This document shows positions 42,452 to 53,800 of a DNA stretch of 64,000 nt, in pieces (within the stretch, counting starts at the first letter, position 1; each line of letters begins with the position of its first letter). The notes under the pieces are model-generated. The model worked only from the letters and a program-made list of their open reading frames with translations. It did no database searches and had not been told where the DNA came from. A program made the translations under genes and the position numbers. Source of the DNA: Bremia lactucae (taxonomy: Eukaryota > Oomycota > Peronosporomycetes > Peronosporales > Peronosporaceae); contig NW_027152031.1 of assembly GCF_004359215.1 (NCBI RefSeq), positions 833,610 through 897,609 of the forward strand, written 5' to 3'.

Positions 42452-44600
42452 GCTAGGGCTGCGCGTTTCTCTGCTGCTGATGACACACGGTCGACTGCAC
42501 ACGAATCCTCGCGTACGTCGACGCTTCGTGCCTTGCTCCAGCGCTCAACGGTGATCCGTCGTGACACCGTTGGAGCATCCGCCTCGCCACGTGTCGAGAT
42601 GCCTCGGCCCAAGGCTGTGAACATTTAAGCCATCGAGGCCCTTTATGCATCCGGTGGCGACTGGAGTCAGCTTGCCGCCTCCATTGGCCGCGCTCGCTCG
42701 AATGTTTTGCCTCGGGGGCGCTTTGTCATGGTCATTGAGACTGGCCAGGCATTTCAGCGTTCCCGCCGAGCAAAATCCTTGCATCGTTGCTGAAGGACCA
42801 TGGCAACCCCATCGTTAGCCAGCAAATTGAACTACATAAACTCGTTCAGCTAACTAAGACGCCTGGCGGAAACCTCCGGGTCAAGGTGAAGACTCGAGAC
42901 GCATGCCAAAGTCTAGCCGACCAAGCAGTTAAGATCCTTGGCGGCAAATATCATTTCGGCGACTTTGACATTCTCGCCGAACGCTTCTTCCTCGATGTGT
43001 CGAGCGTCGATAGTGACTTTGACGCAGACCTCATACTGCAACCTTCTTTGAACTTGGAGCACAGCCGCTTTATGGCACTTTTCGTGATGTGAATTTGGAT
43101 GCGGTCTTTATTACCGCCACCTGGCATATGAACTTCCGGTCAAGCCATTGCCTACCCAAACTTGTTGTGAGTGGAACCGCCTGCCATCAACTTGTGTTCG
43201 ATGGCAGGGTCTACCCGGTTCTCGCAAAAAAATTCGCCATTCCCGGCTCATACACTGGCGTACGGGCACCGTTCTATCCATGCACTCGACCTCAAGGCAA
43301 CTGCTGCCCCACGGTCTTCGACTCCTTCTACCATGCCGAGTGCCAGTGCACCTCACCCTTCATTTGCTGTTGTGGTACGCACTGGCTGGTTAGAGACTTC
43401 GTAACAGAGATCTATTCGTGCTGGTGCATCCACGATATCTGGGTAGTCCCTGCTGCAGCCTCCTGGGAATACAACGCCCAGTGAATTATTTCTAGACACT
43501 GCGAAATTACAGGTAGTGTCGCCTCCAAGCAGTTTGAATAACTCTCAGCTCCTTATGCCCCCACCACAAACCGTCCCGGCTACTGAATCTGCATTGGCTC
43601 GTGTGACCGAAGGCAAGCGCAAGGGCAAACGTTCTCGCGCGGATGATGATTTTGCCAACATGTTGATGAAGTCTCGTCTAAAGCCTTTCGCTGGTCTCAC
43701 AACAAGCAACAATTTTGACATTCTAGGCAGTGTGGGAGTCGAGTTTGATTGCTGCCCAGCGAAGGTCGATGAAGTGGAAATCCCACGGCACCAGACCGTA
43801 CCGCAAAAGGTTCACTCTCCTCGCGACCTGACTGCAATAAAGGAAGTTAGCCACTTTCTTACCAAAAACCACACCGAGGTGGTGAAATCCAAGGTGCCTA
43901 CTCCAATCAAGGAGATCATCAGCGAGATAATAGCGGCAGAGAAGACGGCTAATCTTCAGCTCCTTACTTTCCCGGCTGTTTTGCTGCAGCGGACGCCATG
44001 GTGAGCGGCATACAGAAGTCGCTTCATACGTCTAATAATCCTGATTCGCTGACTTACACGAGCTCCGTCAGGGCTCCTTTGTCGTTCAAAACTGCACTTC
44101 TGCGAGAGATGCGTGAGATCAGCCCCAACGTCACTAATGGCACAGCTCCACATAATAAATCGTGGCTGCTTCTACCGACTCCACCACGTTTGCTCGTAGA
44201 TGAGTAAATTTCTTCGGCAGCAACGGTGCCCAAGACACGCGATGGTGTGCTTCAGTGCACTAAAGAGACGGTATGCGAACCCCGCTCTAGCTACTATCGT
44301 ACGCACAACCAGAGCACCATCGCTTTTTGCGCGGATGTTGATGTGCACAGCGCCTCCGATGTTTAAGAAGGACTACTGGCTCCAACGATTAACAGGTTGA
44401 TCGGTTCCCTGGATACCGGCACACAACCTCCGTCTTCTCCACCCCAACATGCTTCTGGTCCTTCTTCGCTCACCCATCGGCATACAATGCATCACGATCT
44501 AGAAGCAAGTCAATGGCAAGGAGAAATGCTCGATGGCCTCGAAAATCTTCGTGACTGCGGCTGCGGACGCTTCTTCCCTGAGAACGAGGAGGTGCTTCAG
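42310..44600 (+). pseudogene. LINE ORF1 protein, fragmented
   Basis: Frames 42787-43092 (LVQLTKTPGGNLRVKVKTRD; KILGGKYHFGDFDILAERFF), 43089-43484 (VSGTACHQLVFDGRVYPVLA) and 43516-44004 (basic KRKGKRSRADDDFANMLMKS). It would bind element RNA. The start segment is a Ser/Asp-rich sequence encoded in the right arm of the inverted repeat. Position and composition fit ORF1p of L1-type elements. I do not recognise a named domain with certainty. Confidence 0.6.
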
Positions 44601-44684
44601 CTTTAAAAATCGGAGGACCGGCCGGTCCTTGTGGCAGGCCGCTTTCAACACGCCGCTAAGGTGGTTGCACGAATGGATTTGACT

Positions 44685-45470
44685 GCGGTCGTGTGGCAGA
44701 ATTTCACTTTGCTTACCGTCAATACGAACGGTATCAAGAAGAGCGAACACCTGCTCTCCCAATTAAGCTTTTCCTGCATCCAGGAGACCAAGCTCCCTGA
44801 TAATCACCACCTGTCCATCTTCCAGTTTAACCTTCACACTTGATTCACGCATAAAATACTCGTTAGCGATCCAGGCGCAGTCAGCACATCGCGGACGATG
44901 CACCGGTCTGAAGGCGTCCTTACTCTTTTCTGACCCGATTTTCCAGGTTTTGACACGGCAGCAGAACTTCGTGAATTGACTGCCCCGGATCGCTATCTCG
45001 TCGTCCGAGTAGTGGTCAATAGTACCCCAGTGTACGTCAACAACGTATACTCACCGGCGGAAGCTCACGACAAAGCTGTATTTTTTAATCGTCTCCCTGT
45101 CAATAGCTTTGAAGATCATACGACGCACATTATCCTCGGTGACTTGAACACTTAATCCTAGCCTTAACTCGGCACAGCCACGATTGGTCACTCGTCCAGG
45201 CCGCAGCGCGTGTATGGACTGGCTGGGTCAGTTAAGAGTCGTCGACGCCTGGCACATTCATCACTCAAGAAGGCGCCTGTACACTTGTCCACAGCCACGA
45301 CTGAACCGGCTGGACTACGCTCTATTATCGACGGATTTTTGCAACGCGTTATACGGGGATTCGACCTACTTTGATCCAAAGGGCGCTGGTGACCATTTGG
45401 CACACAGTAACATTGAAGTCCTTAGCTCAGCCCCAAGGATATGGGTACTGGCGATTTCCTGAATATCTTA
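44685..45470 (+). pseudogene. LINE endonuclease domain (APE type), broken
   Basis: Nicks the target DNA for target-primed reverse transcription. Motifs in order: LTVNTNGIKK (44705), SCIQETKLPDNH (Glu of the metal site, about 44775), VYVNNVYSPAEAHD (about 45032), IILGDLNT (Asp/Asn pair, about 45130), RLDYALLSTDF (about 45310) and GAGDHLAH (final Asp-His, about 45385). The frames are split by stops after FNLHT and GDLNT. Confidence 0.78.
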
Positions 45471-45899
45471 TACAGTATCTCGACGTGTTCGATGTCATCC
45501 GCGGTGCTGTACAGCAGGCGCTTAAAAATCCTCGCATTGCATCCAATCCGGAATAAGCATGGGAACAATGTAAGAAACCCATTCGGCTTCAGCGGCATCA
45601 TGCGGCGGCAACAGGAAGGTGCGCTGGTGGATGCGCGTGCGACGCCCGACCAAGCAGCCTTATTTAATTGCTCCTAGAGCGATGGTATCTCCCAATCGGT
45701 GTTTCATGCTGCACTTGAGACATACCGGGACTGTGCGCACCGATCTAGTTGCTATAAGAAAGACTCGGCTTCCGACTTTCACATTCAGAATTCCGAAACT
45801 TCTTCTCATTTTTTCTTTCGTCTGCTTGATCCGCATCGAAGAAGTTCGGACTCCTGATAGCTCCATCTATGAGCAACCCGGCGGACATCTCAGCCAGGT

Positions 45900-47100
45900 T
45901 TCGGGCACACTAGGGCTCAATCATGGGTGATGCGGCTAGTCTTGCCGGATCATTACCACCCACCGGCCACTCCAGCCGAGAGGTGCTGCTGGCAACGATT
46001 GATAAACGTCTCTCCGGTGCTGACCAAGCTATTCTTAATGCTCCCATTGCTGGTGCTGACTTCGCTGAAGCACTAAAGCACATGCTAAGTTTGCCTAGGC
46101 ATGGATGGCCTCACTGCTGTTTCTTACCAAATTGCACTCGATATATTTGGTGAATGCCTATGCATTGTGTTCAACCACCAGCTGACACGTGATGAGCTCC
46201 TCCCTTCTCAACGCAAGTCAGCTCTGTGCATGTTACTCAAAAAGGGTTCGCGTAATGGCCCCAACAGCTTCAGACAAATCTCGCTGATTGGTGTAGATGT
46301 CAATGCGTTGTCCAAGGTGCTGACGTACCGTCTTCAGCTTTTCTTCCACATCTTATTCATGATGACCAGAAGGTTTTGTCAAGCGTTGGTCTCTTCATCA
46401 CCACGTGAGGTTTCTCGCTGGTATACAAGATCTGGTGACCGAACTCGATGAGGCCGCCTACGCCATGTTTCTCGGCTTTGATAAAGAGTTTGACCGGGTC
46501 GAGTGGAGCTAAATGTTTCAAGTGCTTGATCGCACGGGTTGCGGAGGCGACTTTACTTACTGAATAAGACCTCCTATTCAATGGCCACTTCAATCTCCTT
46601 TCTTTCCCACCCGAGGATTCAAACAAGGCGCGCTCGCTATCAGCACTGCTATTTGTCATGGTCATGGAACCCCTTGGTTACCTGCTCCGGCAGCATGAGG
46701 AGCTTGGTGTATGTCTTTCCAACGACCACACTGCCACCAGTGTCTTCTTTGCGGATGATCCCACGTTGCTATCCAGCTCGCTCTCAGGTGTTCAGGCGCA
46801 GCTTGATCTAGTTTAATTTTACTGTGAAGGCTCCGGAGCCAAGCTTAATCTTGCCAAGAGCGTCTTATGCCCTTTAACAGACGTAGCACCTCTCCATGTT
46901 TTCCTGGATTCAAGGTGCTACAACGGGGTGAGACAGATAAGTTCTTGGACATCCTGTTCGGTCTCCAATCTATGCGGACTTGCAGTTTGTCCTTGCCTTT
47001 CGGCTTTTGCCGGTGCGCTCGCGTTTCACATTTCTTCGTGACGCGCATCCCAACATCATCTTTGCGTCCGGGGTGGATGCCATGCAGTTAAATCAGAGAG
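45900..47100 (+). pseudogene. LINE reverse transcriptase, broken
   Basis: MDGLTAVSYQIALDIFGECL (46101), LPSQRKSALCMLLKKGSRNG, RQISLIGVDVNALSKVLTYR (RT 2), DLVTELDEAAYAMFLGFDKE then FDRVEWS (catalytic Asp region, about 46436-46508) and VFFADDPTLLSSSLSGVQAQ with the FADD box at 46748-46759. Readable only by joining frames. The catalytic boxes survive, but the chain is broken at several points. Confidence 0.8.
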
Positions 47101-47650
47101 GCACTTATTTTTTGAGTGTGCCCTTCCAGCTGACTTGTGGTCAATCCAATTTCGCGACTGGTCGATTTTTTCGCTGCCATCCCATCGTGGCTAGATATTG
47201 CCCTTCGGCGACCGCCAGGTCTTACGCAGGCTTGGCAGGAGCATGAAGTTGTGATCCGCGACTTATGACAGGTCTCGCGTTGTGACACCCTTCATCTGAT
47301 GTGGACTGTGCGCAATGACGCCCTGTTTTGCCAGCGGGCGCCCATACCTCTTGAGCCAGCTCTGCGTTTCGTCTACAGTACGTCTAGCGCACACTTCCGA
47401 GCTTCTCTACGTCGGCTGTACGGATAGACGCAACGATAATTGCTTCGGTCTGTGACGAGCCAGCTTAAGCGCTCACGATCTTTGGGTGCCTTTATGCGTG
47501 CCAACTCGGCATCGTTCTCAGTGCACTTCCTTTAAAGTTACCCGGGATAATTTTTGACTTGAAGCCAGCTCTCGAGTTGGTGGATTCAATTGATCTAGCT
47601 TCTTTACGGCATGCATCACCCCACACTTCCGGTGAGATGTTGTAATCATA

Positions 47651-49080
47651 TTTTCAATTTATCACGAAATTAAGGTGCGGCGGGTCGGAATTAAGTTTTA
47701 CAGGTCCTCTTTTTCTGCGTATGATGCCTTTGGCGTATTATCAAACATGACGGATCCATGTGCGCCATTAATTAGCAGCTATCACTTTCCAGTTTGATAT
47801 ATGAAAAGAAGTCCAGTCCTGGTATCAATGCCACTTTGGTGGTTCAGTAGTTAACCACTCATTTCTTAAACGGAAGATCACGCGGTGCGGTACCCGAGGC
47901 CGACAGAAGTGCCAAAAATGACTTAATCAGTGTCGGTCAAGACTAGAGGGTCGTCGCCAGGGCCCGTAAGGGTGATGGGCAGCCCGAGCCCGACTCTTGA
48001 TCTTGGCGTCGCGGCTGTGAATCTTCGACACGGGACCGCTTGTGAGAGCAGCGCGACCGCTGGTTCGGACGAAGCTGCGGCTAGCACTCCATCTGTGCAG
48101 CCCTCCCTTCCAGCTGTGTGATTGCAGGTGTCTCAAGTAACGCCCGCAATGCCAGCGGACGAGAATGCGTCTACTCAGCGCTATCACTTTCGGACGAGAA
48201 TCGCTGCACCACTTGTCCCAGCTCAGCGTCCCAAGCGAGCGCGTCGATCCCCAGCCAACGTCACAGTCTTCGAGTTTGAGGCAACCGATGACCGCTGGGG
48301 ATCCGCCGACTCGTATGAGTACCATGTTCGCTGGTCGGACACTGCTGAGAGACGTCGTGGGTAGCCCGCCAGCAGCTCATTGATCATGGCAACAAGCCTC
48401 TCTCGATATCGTGGATCGGTTCCTGACATGACATCCAGATCGCAAGACGACGTACCAAGCAATTGTCGCCTAGAATTGTCACTCCCTTCTGGCCATGGCA
48501 TCCAATGAGGATAACTCTTGCGTTGCGCATGCTATCCAAATGGCATATGAGTTGCGTATCCTCGTTGAAGCCAGTTAACAGCTCCCAGACATCTGGCGGG
48601 CGGGAGTATATTTACCAGGCCAATTTCTCCGGCATTGATGTGTCCAGCGGCTTCAAGCATGTTAAACAGATCGTTCGATACTACTGCTATTGCCTCCCCA
48701 AGTCTGGGTGGGGCATTCATCTGCCTCAGCTTCGCTGAAATCTTTTCGACGGAGATGGGGTGGGCTATCTGGCCATAGCGCGACGGGTACTTCCTCTGCC
48801 TAACGTCGTCCTTGGACCAGATGTTTCCATTGTTGGCATACAAGAAGAATATGCTTGGCCACTGTTTTGCTATGCAAATTACTCAGCTCGGTGCAGTCAT
48901 TATTCGTGAGAATGGAACTAACACAGGATTGGGCGAATACCGTTGGTTTCGTACCATTAATTTCATCCGTCCTATAAAGGTCTTCCTTACCGTTTAGGTT
49001 TTTTACCTCAGCTTTAGCCATATAGCTCCATTACGACTCATTTTGGCATATGCAAAGATAACCCTCCAATCAAAAGCTGA
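47651..49080. other. unassigned DNA with overlapping open frames on both strands
   Basis: Frames 48122-48364 (+, RPKRARRSPANVTVFEFEAT, EYHVRWSDTAERRRG), 47927-48325 (-), 48532-48843 (-, MYANNGNIWSKDDVRQRKYP, PISVEKISAKLRQM) and 48463-48738 (+). None matches a family I recognise. EYHVRWSDT recalls a chromodomain core, but the rest does not fit. GC content is higher than in the LTRs. It may be an old element or a host gene fragment. Confidence 0.35.
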
Positions 49081-49117
49081 CCAGTTTTGCAGCATTGATG
49101 CTTGAAAGTCAAGAAGC

Positions 49118-49189
49118 AGCCTCCAGGTGGAATTGAATCACCGACCTTTCGCTTACGAAGCGAGAGCTCTACCACTGACCTATAGGGGC
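49118..49189 (-). tRNA. tRNA-Thr(CGT) copy 2
   Basis: 72-nt cloverleaf: acceptor GCCCCTA/TGGAGGC (one C-A mismatch), D-arm GGTCAGTGGTAGAGC, anticodon arm TCGCT-TTCGTAA-AGCGA (anticodon CGT), T-arm GGTGA/CCACC with loop TTCAATT. Better preserved than copy 1. The flanks are also shared with copy 1, so the unit duplicated was about 340 bp. Confidence 0.75.
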
Positions 49190-49200
49190 AGGGGTCACAC

Positions 49201-49265
49201 GTTGGCGCAGTGGTTAAGCACCGACATGTCGACTCAAAGTTCACGGGTTTAGCCCCGCGCCAACC
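49201..49265 (+). pseudogene. tRNA-like sequence, copy 2
   Basis: GTTGGCG...CGCCAAC gives a perfect 7-bp acceptor over only 64 nt. The T-arm is CACGGGTTTAGCCCCGCG. The anticodon arm (CCGACATGTCGACTC) does not form a normal loop. It lies 12 bp from the 5' end of tRNA-Thr copy 2 in divergent orientation. Likely a deleted tRNA gene, identity not called. Confidence 0.45.
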
Positions 49266-49432
49266 AAAAACAGCAAATGCAGCAGACTTTCCGATACCGC
49301 TGGAACCCCGGGTATCATCGATAAGCAAAGATAAGCCCTATGGCTAGAATTAAATCAGAGATAAAAAAAACTGAGCGAAAAGTAAGATTAAAAAGAATGG
49401 GTTGTAGAAAACACATTGGAATGTTTATGTTA

Positions 49433-50380
49433 ATAAACTCCAATGTTAAAATCATCACTGCTGACCGTGACTCAGAAAAAAGAAGTGGAACGGCACGTAC
49501 TCCGTCGAGTGATACTCATTATACTAACGATTCGTTGAATGCTGAAAGCGTTGTTGGCCTAAGGCCGAATCATCAAGGGTGCAATATCCCTGAGATACGT
49601 GAAGTGGCACGACTAAGTCCACCGAGTATGGTCGGCCGAGGTGGCATCATACTGAGTGTCAGTAGTGACATTGTTGGCGGTTTGCCAGGACCTCATGGGT
49701 GCAATATCCCTGAGATACGTGGAGTGGCACGTCTAAGTCCACCGAGTGTGGTCGGCCGAGGTGGCACCATACTGAGAGTCAATAGTGACTATTGGCGGTT
49801 CGCCAGGGCATTTTGGGTCAAACCCTCCTAATGCACGTGAAGCGACACGTAAACGTTCGCTGGAGAAGGAAGTTGAGTAACCTAACTCCTTGTCGGATGT
49901 CAAATTATACTAAAGTCTTGTATAGAACCACTACAGGCTGGAAAACCCGGGGACGTGAATGTCCCAGCCTCTAAGAGGCGTATTGTCTCCACTCCAAGAC
50001 ATGATGGACACAAAGCGTGTATACCCTCACAAATGATAAGAGTGAGCAAGTACATACGCTTGTAAATGGCGTAACCGATAACATTGAGGGGGAAGTTAGC
50101 CTTGCGGCAATTCCCTCGTTACATGCTCTTTTAGAGCTAGACGAAATGTCTATTGATGAGTGCAGTCGAGCCTTAAAAGCTGGTTACTTATCTGAAATGG
50201 TGGTCATTCGACCTATAGTTGAGTTAAACTCATCGTCACTTCTGGACGAAGCTACCCTGGATGACACAAAATCTGCACTTAGTGCGCGAAATGGGTCATC
50301 GATCCTTATAGATCCTACGGATCCCTTTTATTCCTTAATTAAGGAATTCCAAGATATGGTATGTAATATCCCACCATCTG
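49433..50380 (+). pseudogene. E9 protease-RT linker
   Basis: Frame 49340-49831 holds the doubled CNIPEIREVARLSPPSMVGR/CNIPEIRGVARLSPPSVVGR block, identical to E8. After a break the frame from 50017 reads [20 protein letters not shown] and continues into RT. The first codons of the 49340 frame belong to the flanking tRNA block. Confidence 0.75.
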
Positions 50381-51180
50381 TTTTACCTCCGGATAGAGGT
50401 GTTCGTCATGAAATTGACTTAGTTCCGGGAAACAAATACTGTGTCACAAGTCAATGGCCTTTACCAAAGGAGCAGTGTGACGTCATCGGCGATTTCTTCC
50501 GTGCTAAGCCCGAGGCTGGAATGGTACGAGAGAGCAAATCTCCTTATTCGACACCGATATTTTGTGTCAAAAAGCCAAATGGTAAATGGCGCATTGTACA
50601 TGCATATAATAAGCTTAATGCTGCCACTATACCAGCACAGACTCCCATTCCTAGAAAGGATGTTCTTCAGAACAATATGGTGGGATGTACAATGTACAGT
50701 GGCATTGGACTTAGTCGATAGTTACTACCAATTGCTCATGCGGGCTAGTGATATCCCGCTTACAGCGGTTAGCACCCCAAGCGGCATGTTATGGGAGTGG
50801 CTGGTTATGCCACAGGGGCTTTCCAACGCCCCGGCAACATTTAATCGTCTAGTGACGCAACTGTTTCGCCCTCATCGAGGTTATGCACAGACTTATTTCG
50901 ATGGCATTTTTGTCCATAGTCGTGCGGAGCAGGATCGGTCGGATATGGAAAACCATTTAGACCATTTGCGAGCGTGCTCGAGTGCATGCGCACAAACAAA
51001 TTGTATGCCGATGCATCTAAATGCATTTTCGGCGCATACGAAATTCCTTTATTAGGATACTTCGTTGGAAAGCGAGGCCTTAGAGCGAATCCCGCTTAGG
51101 TAAAAGCCAAAGTAGATTGGCCGATTCCTAAAAACCAAAAGGATTTTCGTAAGTGGTTGGGTCTCGCCAATTATTTACAC
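50381..51180 (+). pseudogene. E9 reverse transcriptase, most complete of lineage B, catalytic Asp lost
   Basis: [60 protein letters not shown] run open to 50721. After a small frameshift [20 protein letters not shown] and MLWEWLVMPQGLSNAPATFN continue. The catalytic box reads YFDG at 50894-50905 (second Asp replaced by Gly), then IFVHSRAEQDRSDMENHL. The thumb is frameshifted near 50970. Confidence 0.85.
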
Positions 51181-51269
51181 AAATATAGCAAAATAACGCT
51201 GATATGGCTAGGCCATTATCTAATCTCCCTAAAAAGGATACAGATTAATGCTGGACTAGCACCGAAATA

Positions 51270-51725
51270 ATGCTTTTCGAGCAGCTAAGGATAGTCGTAT
51301 TCATGCCCCGATTCTGGCACTGCCAAACCCAAATTGGCGTTTCAGTGTCGTCTGTGACGCATCGGATTTTACCATTGGCAGTGCTCTGTTACAAACAAAT
51401 GTTGATGGGCATGAACGTGTTATTGCGTTCGAGTCTAGACAGCTTAAAGCTGCGGAAAAGAACTACTTAGTTCATGACAAAGAGTTACTTGCTTTGAAGT
51501 ATGATCTCGTCAAATTCAGAGTTCATCTGCTCGGCTCTAAGCCGTTTGTGATTTGTACAGATCACGCGTCATTACGCACGGCGACTAAGTCGCCCCATCT
51601 CTCACAGAGAATGGCCAGATGGCTATCCTTTCTTGCGGAATACAACTTCGAGGCGAAGTATAAACTCGGCAAGCAAAATGCTTTGGCCGATGCGTTATCA
51701 CGCAGGCCGGATTATGAGCTTTCTC
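51270..51725 (+). pseudogene. E9 RNase H
   Basis: After a frameshifted start (VCDASDFTIGSALLQ region, about 51350) the frame 51494-52171 carries KYDLVKFRVHLLGSKPFVIC, TDHASLRTATKSPHLSQRMA and LAEYNFEAKYKLGKQNALAD-ALSRRPDYELSHI, then runs on into integrase. Confidence 0.8.
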
Positions 51726-52800
51726 ATATAACGACTATCTCGTCACCTATTCCTGAATTAATCCGTTCGGCTTACGCCAAGGATGAAAAGTGTGTAGCTC
51801 TGCTACGAGCTTTAAAAAACTCGGATTCGGGTATTAAATTGCCGGCACGTTTGCGTGCAAGGTTACATCGATTTTCTATCGATAACAACCTGTTGCTTTA
51901 TTGCACAGACATCGTGGACCCTCCGCGTGTTGTTGTTCCTCATGATGACGATTTGAAGTACCGAATCCTCTATGAGGCACACGATACTGTCCTTGGTGGT
52001 CATCTCGGTAGAGAAAAGACCTACGGCTCTATCAGCCAGAGTTATTGGTGGCCCAAACTTTATAAATGGGTCAGCACATATGTTCGCACATGCGAAACGT
52101 GCCAACGGGTTAAACCCTCGGCACATGCTGCTGCGCCACTAGCGAGTCTTCCCGTCCCCATCGGATGCTGAGAGTCCATTAGTATGGATTTTGTTTTTGG
52201 GCTACCGAAAGATTCAGCCGGTAACGGCTGAATCTTAAAAAACAAAATCCATACTAATGGACTCTCAGCATCCGATGGGGACGGGAAGACTCGCTAGTGG
52301 CGCAGCAGCATGTGCCGAGGGTTTAACCCGTTGGCACGTTTCGCATGTGCGAACATATGTGCTGACCCATTTATAAAGTTTGGGCCACCAATAACTCTGG
52401 CTGATATTGCTCAACCGGTCAACAAAGACCACTATACTCCGGTATAGTGGTCTTTGTTGACCGGTTGAGCAAAATGGCTCACTTAGCGGCCGTGCTGGAT
52501 TCCACTGATGGAGAGGGTACAGCTAAGCTGTTTATCGATCGCGTGTTTCGACAACATGGTTTGCCAGTGACAGTTGTCTCTGATCGGGACCCGTTTCACG
52601 GGTAAATTCTGGAAATCAATTTTCCGAGTGCTTGGCACCAGATTGGATATGTCCACTGCGGACCATCCTCAGACCGATGGTCAAACTGAACGTGTCAATC
52701 GCGTCATTGAAGACGTTTCGCGCAGCGTGTGTGTTCAGACACCAAAGCGCTGGGGCTCAATGCTCCCAGTGGTGGTATTTCGTTAAATAACGCTGCCCAT
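51726..52800 (+). pseudogene. E9 integrase, broken by an inverted insertion
   Basis: Zinc region intact: AHDTVLGGHLGREKTYGSIS and CETCQRVKPSAHAAAP. A stop follows VPIGC at 52170. After MDFVFGLPKDSAGN, 212 bp of inverted copies of the neighbouring sequence are inserted (52226-52437). The core resumes with RLSKMAHLAAVLD-STDG, a frameshifted second-Asp motif, then [20 protein letters not shown] (Glu). Confidence 0.82.
52030..52471. repeat. fold-back inverted repeats inside E9 integrase
   Basis: 52032-52222 reappears as its reverse complement at about 52226-52405 (ATCAGCCAGAGTTATTGGTG against CACCAATAACTCTGGCTGAT). Then 52409-52437 is the reverse complement of 52442-52470 (GTCAACAAAGACCACTATAC / GTATAGTGGTCTTTGTTGAC). 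E8 has none of this. Confidence 0.9.
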
Positions 52801-53800
52801 ACCTCTACAGGCACACTCCGCTCTATGTCAACGGTTCCACCCACCCACACGTTCCTTTAACGGTACCACTGCGTGGCTCAGGGCTTGTTGGAGGAGAATT
52901 AGCCGATACGCTTGCTGATATCAGCCCTGTTACCGTTCGGAAACAAGAAAGCGAGTTTCTCGCGACGCGATTTAGTGTCTTAAGACATGTAAGGGATACG
53001 ATGGCTGATAGCCAAGACAAACAAAAAGACCAAGCAGATGCCAAAGGCAGAAGCTGTATTAACTCTTATATGGTCAGAGAGATTGAGTTTTACTAAGCGC
53101 TAAGAACCTACCTACCAACTTGGTTCCAGCGGTCTTCAAGACCAAATTGCGCCCGCGCTTTATTAAACTATTTACGGTCGTGGCCAAGAAGGGCCTAGCT
53201 TATACGCTAAGCCTTCCCAGCAAGCTGCGTACACACCCAGTGTTTTACGTTGGCTTGCTTAAGCCATCAGCCCAGAAAGTGACGATGAAGATGATGATGA
53301 TCTTATATCCGATATACATATCGGGACCCTTCCCACGTGGACTTGAAGGCGCTTGCGCCGAGACAGGCGGCCGTGCCGCAGATTGTTGCATCCTCACTAG
53401 GATATCCAACGGGCCCTCTAAACGAGTCTGCTGACGCTTCAGCGTCGAAAGACGGTCCCGAACCGCCTCAAAAGAGCTCTCAACCCGAGCAAGGACCTCA
53501 CGAAGAAGCTGCACCTCGAGCCGTAGAGCACCAAATGCTTCCGCCAAAATTTCGGCCCCCTCCTGATTGCTTGATGCGCGGCAGAACCTTTAGTTTCATG
53601 TGGAGAAACTTTTAAAACGACGTCGTCGTGAGGGTCAATACCAGTATCTGGTGAAGTGGCTAGGGTACCCCTCTTCTGAAAACTCTTAGGAGTTCGAGGT
53701 ACCTCTTCGGCAAGATTGCCCGTACGCCGTTGACGTTTTTGAGCGCCAAGCTCAGGGTCACTCGCGTCAAACGATGCTTCCCACCACTAAACGTAGGATT
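52801..53800 (+). pseudogene. E9 pol C-terminus and chromodomain, stop inside
   Basis: Integrase tail RPRFIKLFTVVAKKGLAYTL and HPVFYVGLLKP, then an unrelated insert of about 45 bp at 53270-53320 (SAQKVTMKMMMILYPIYI). The chromodomain at 53635-53740 reads QYQYLVKWLGYPSSENS and then TAG where E6 has Trp. The aromatic cage is therefore truncated. Confidence 0.75.

Larger units (their letters stand above)
42303..47650 (+). mobile_element. L1-like non-LTR retrotransposon (LINE), degenerate
   Basis: Order ORF1 (about 42310-44600), apurinic-type endonuclease (44685-45470), reverse transcriptase (45900-47100), C-terminal region. No LTRs, PBS or gag knuckles. Every domain has frameshifts. The 3' end is uncertain: no clear poly-A run is seen before about 47650. 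Confidence 0.8.
49077..49423. repeat. duplicated tRNA-Thr block (partner 40966-41300)
   Basis: Shares with 40966-41300 the run ATTGATGCT-GAAAGTCAAG, tRNA-Thr, the tRNA-like sequence, and downstream CAGCAAATGCAG-AGACTTTCCGATACC and CCGGGTATC. Same orientation, about 8.1 kb apart. Confidence 0.8.

Noticed and set aside
42151..42456. Identical 80-100 codon frames on both strands
   Set aside because: They arise from the inverted repeat at the LINE 5' end, not from two genes.
48122..48364. Chromodomain in 48122-48364
   Set aside because: Only EYHVRW resembles it; the downstream aromatic and WEP-like parts are absent.
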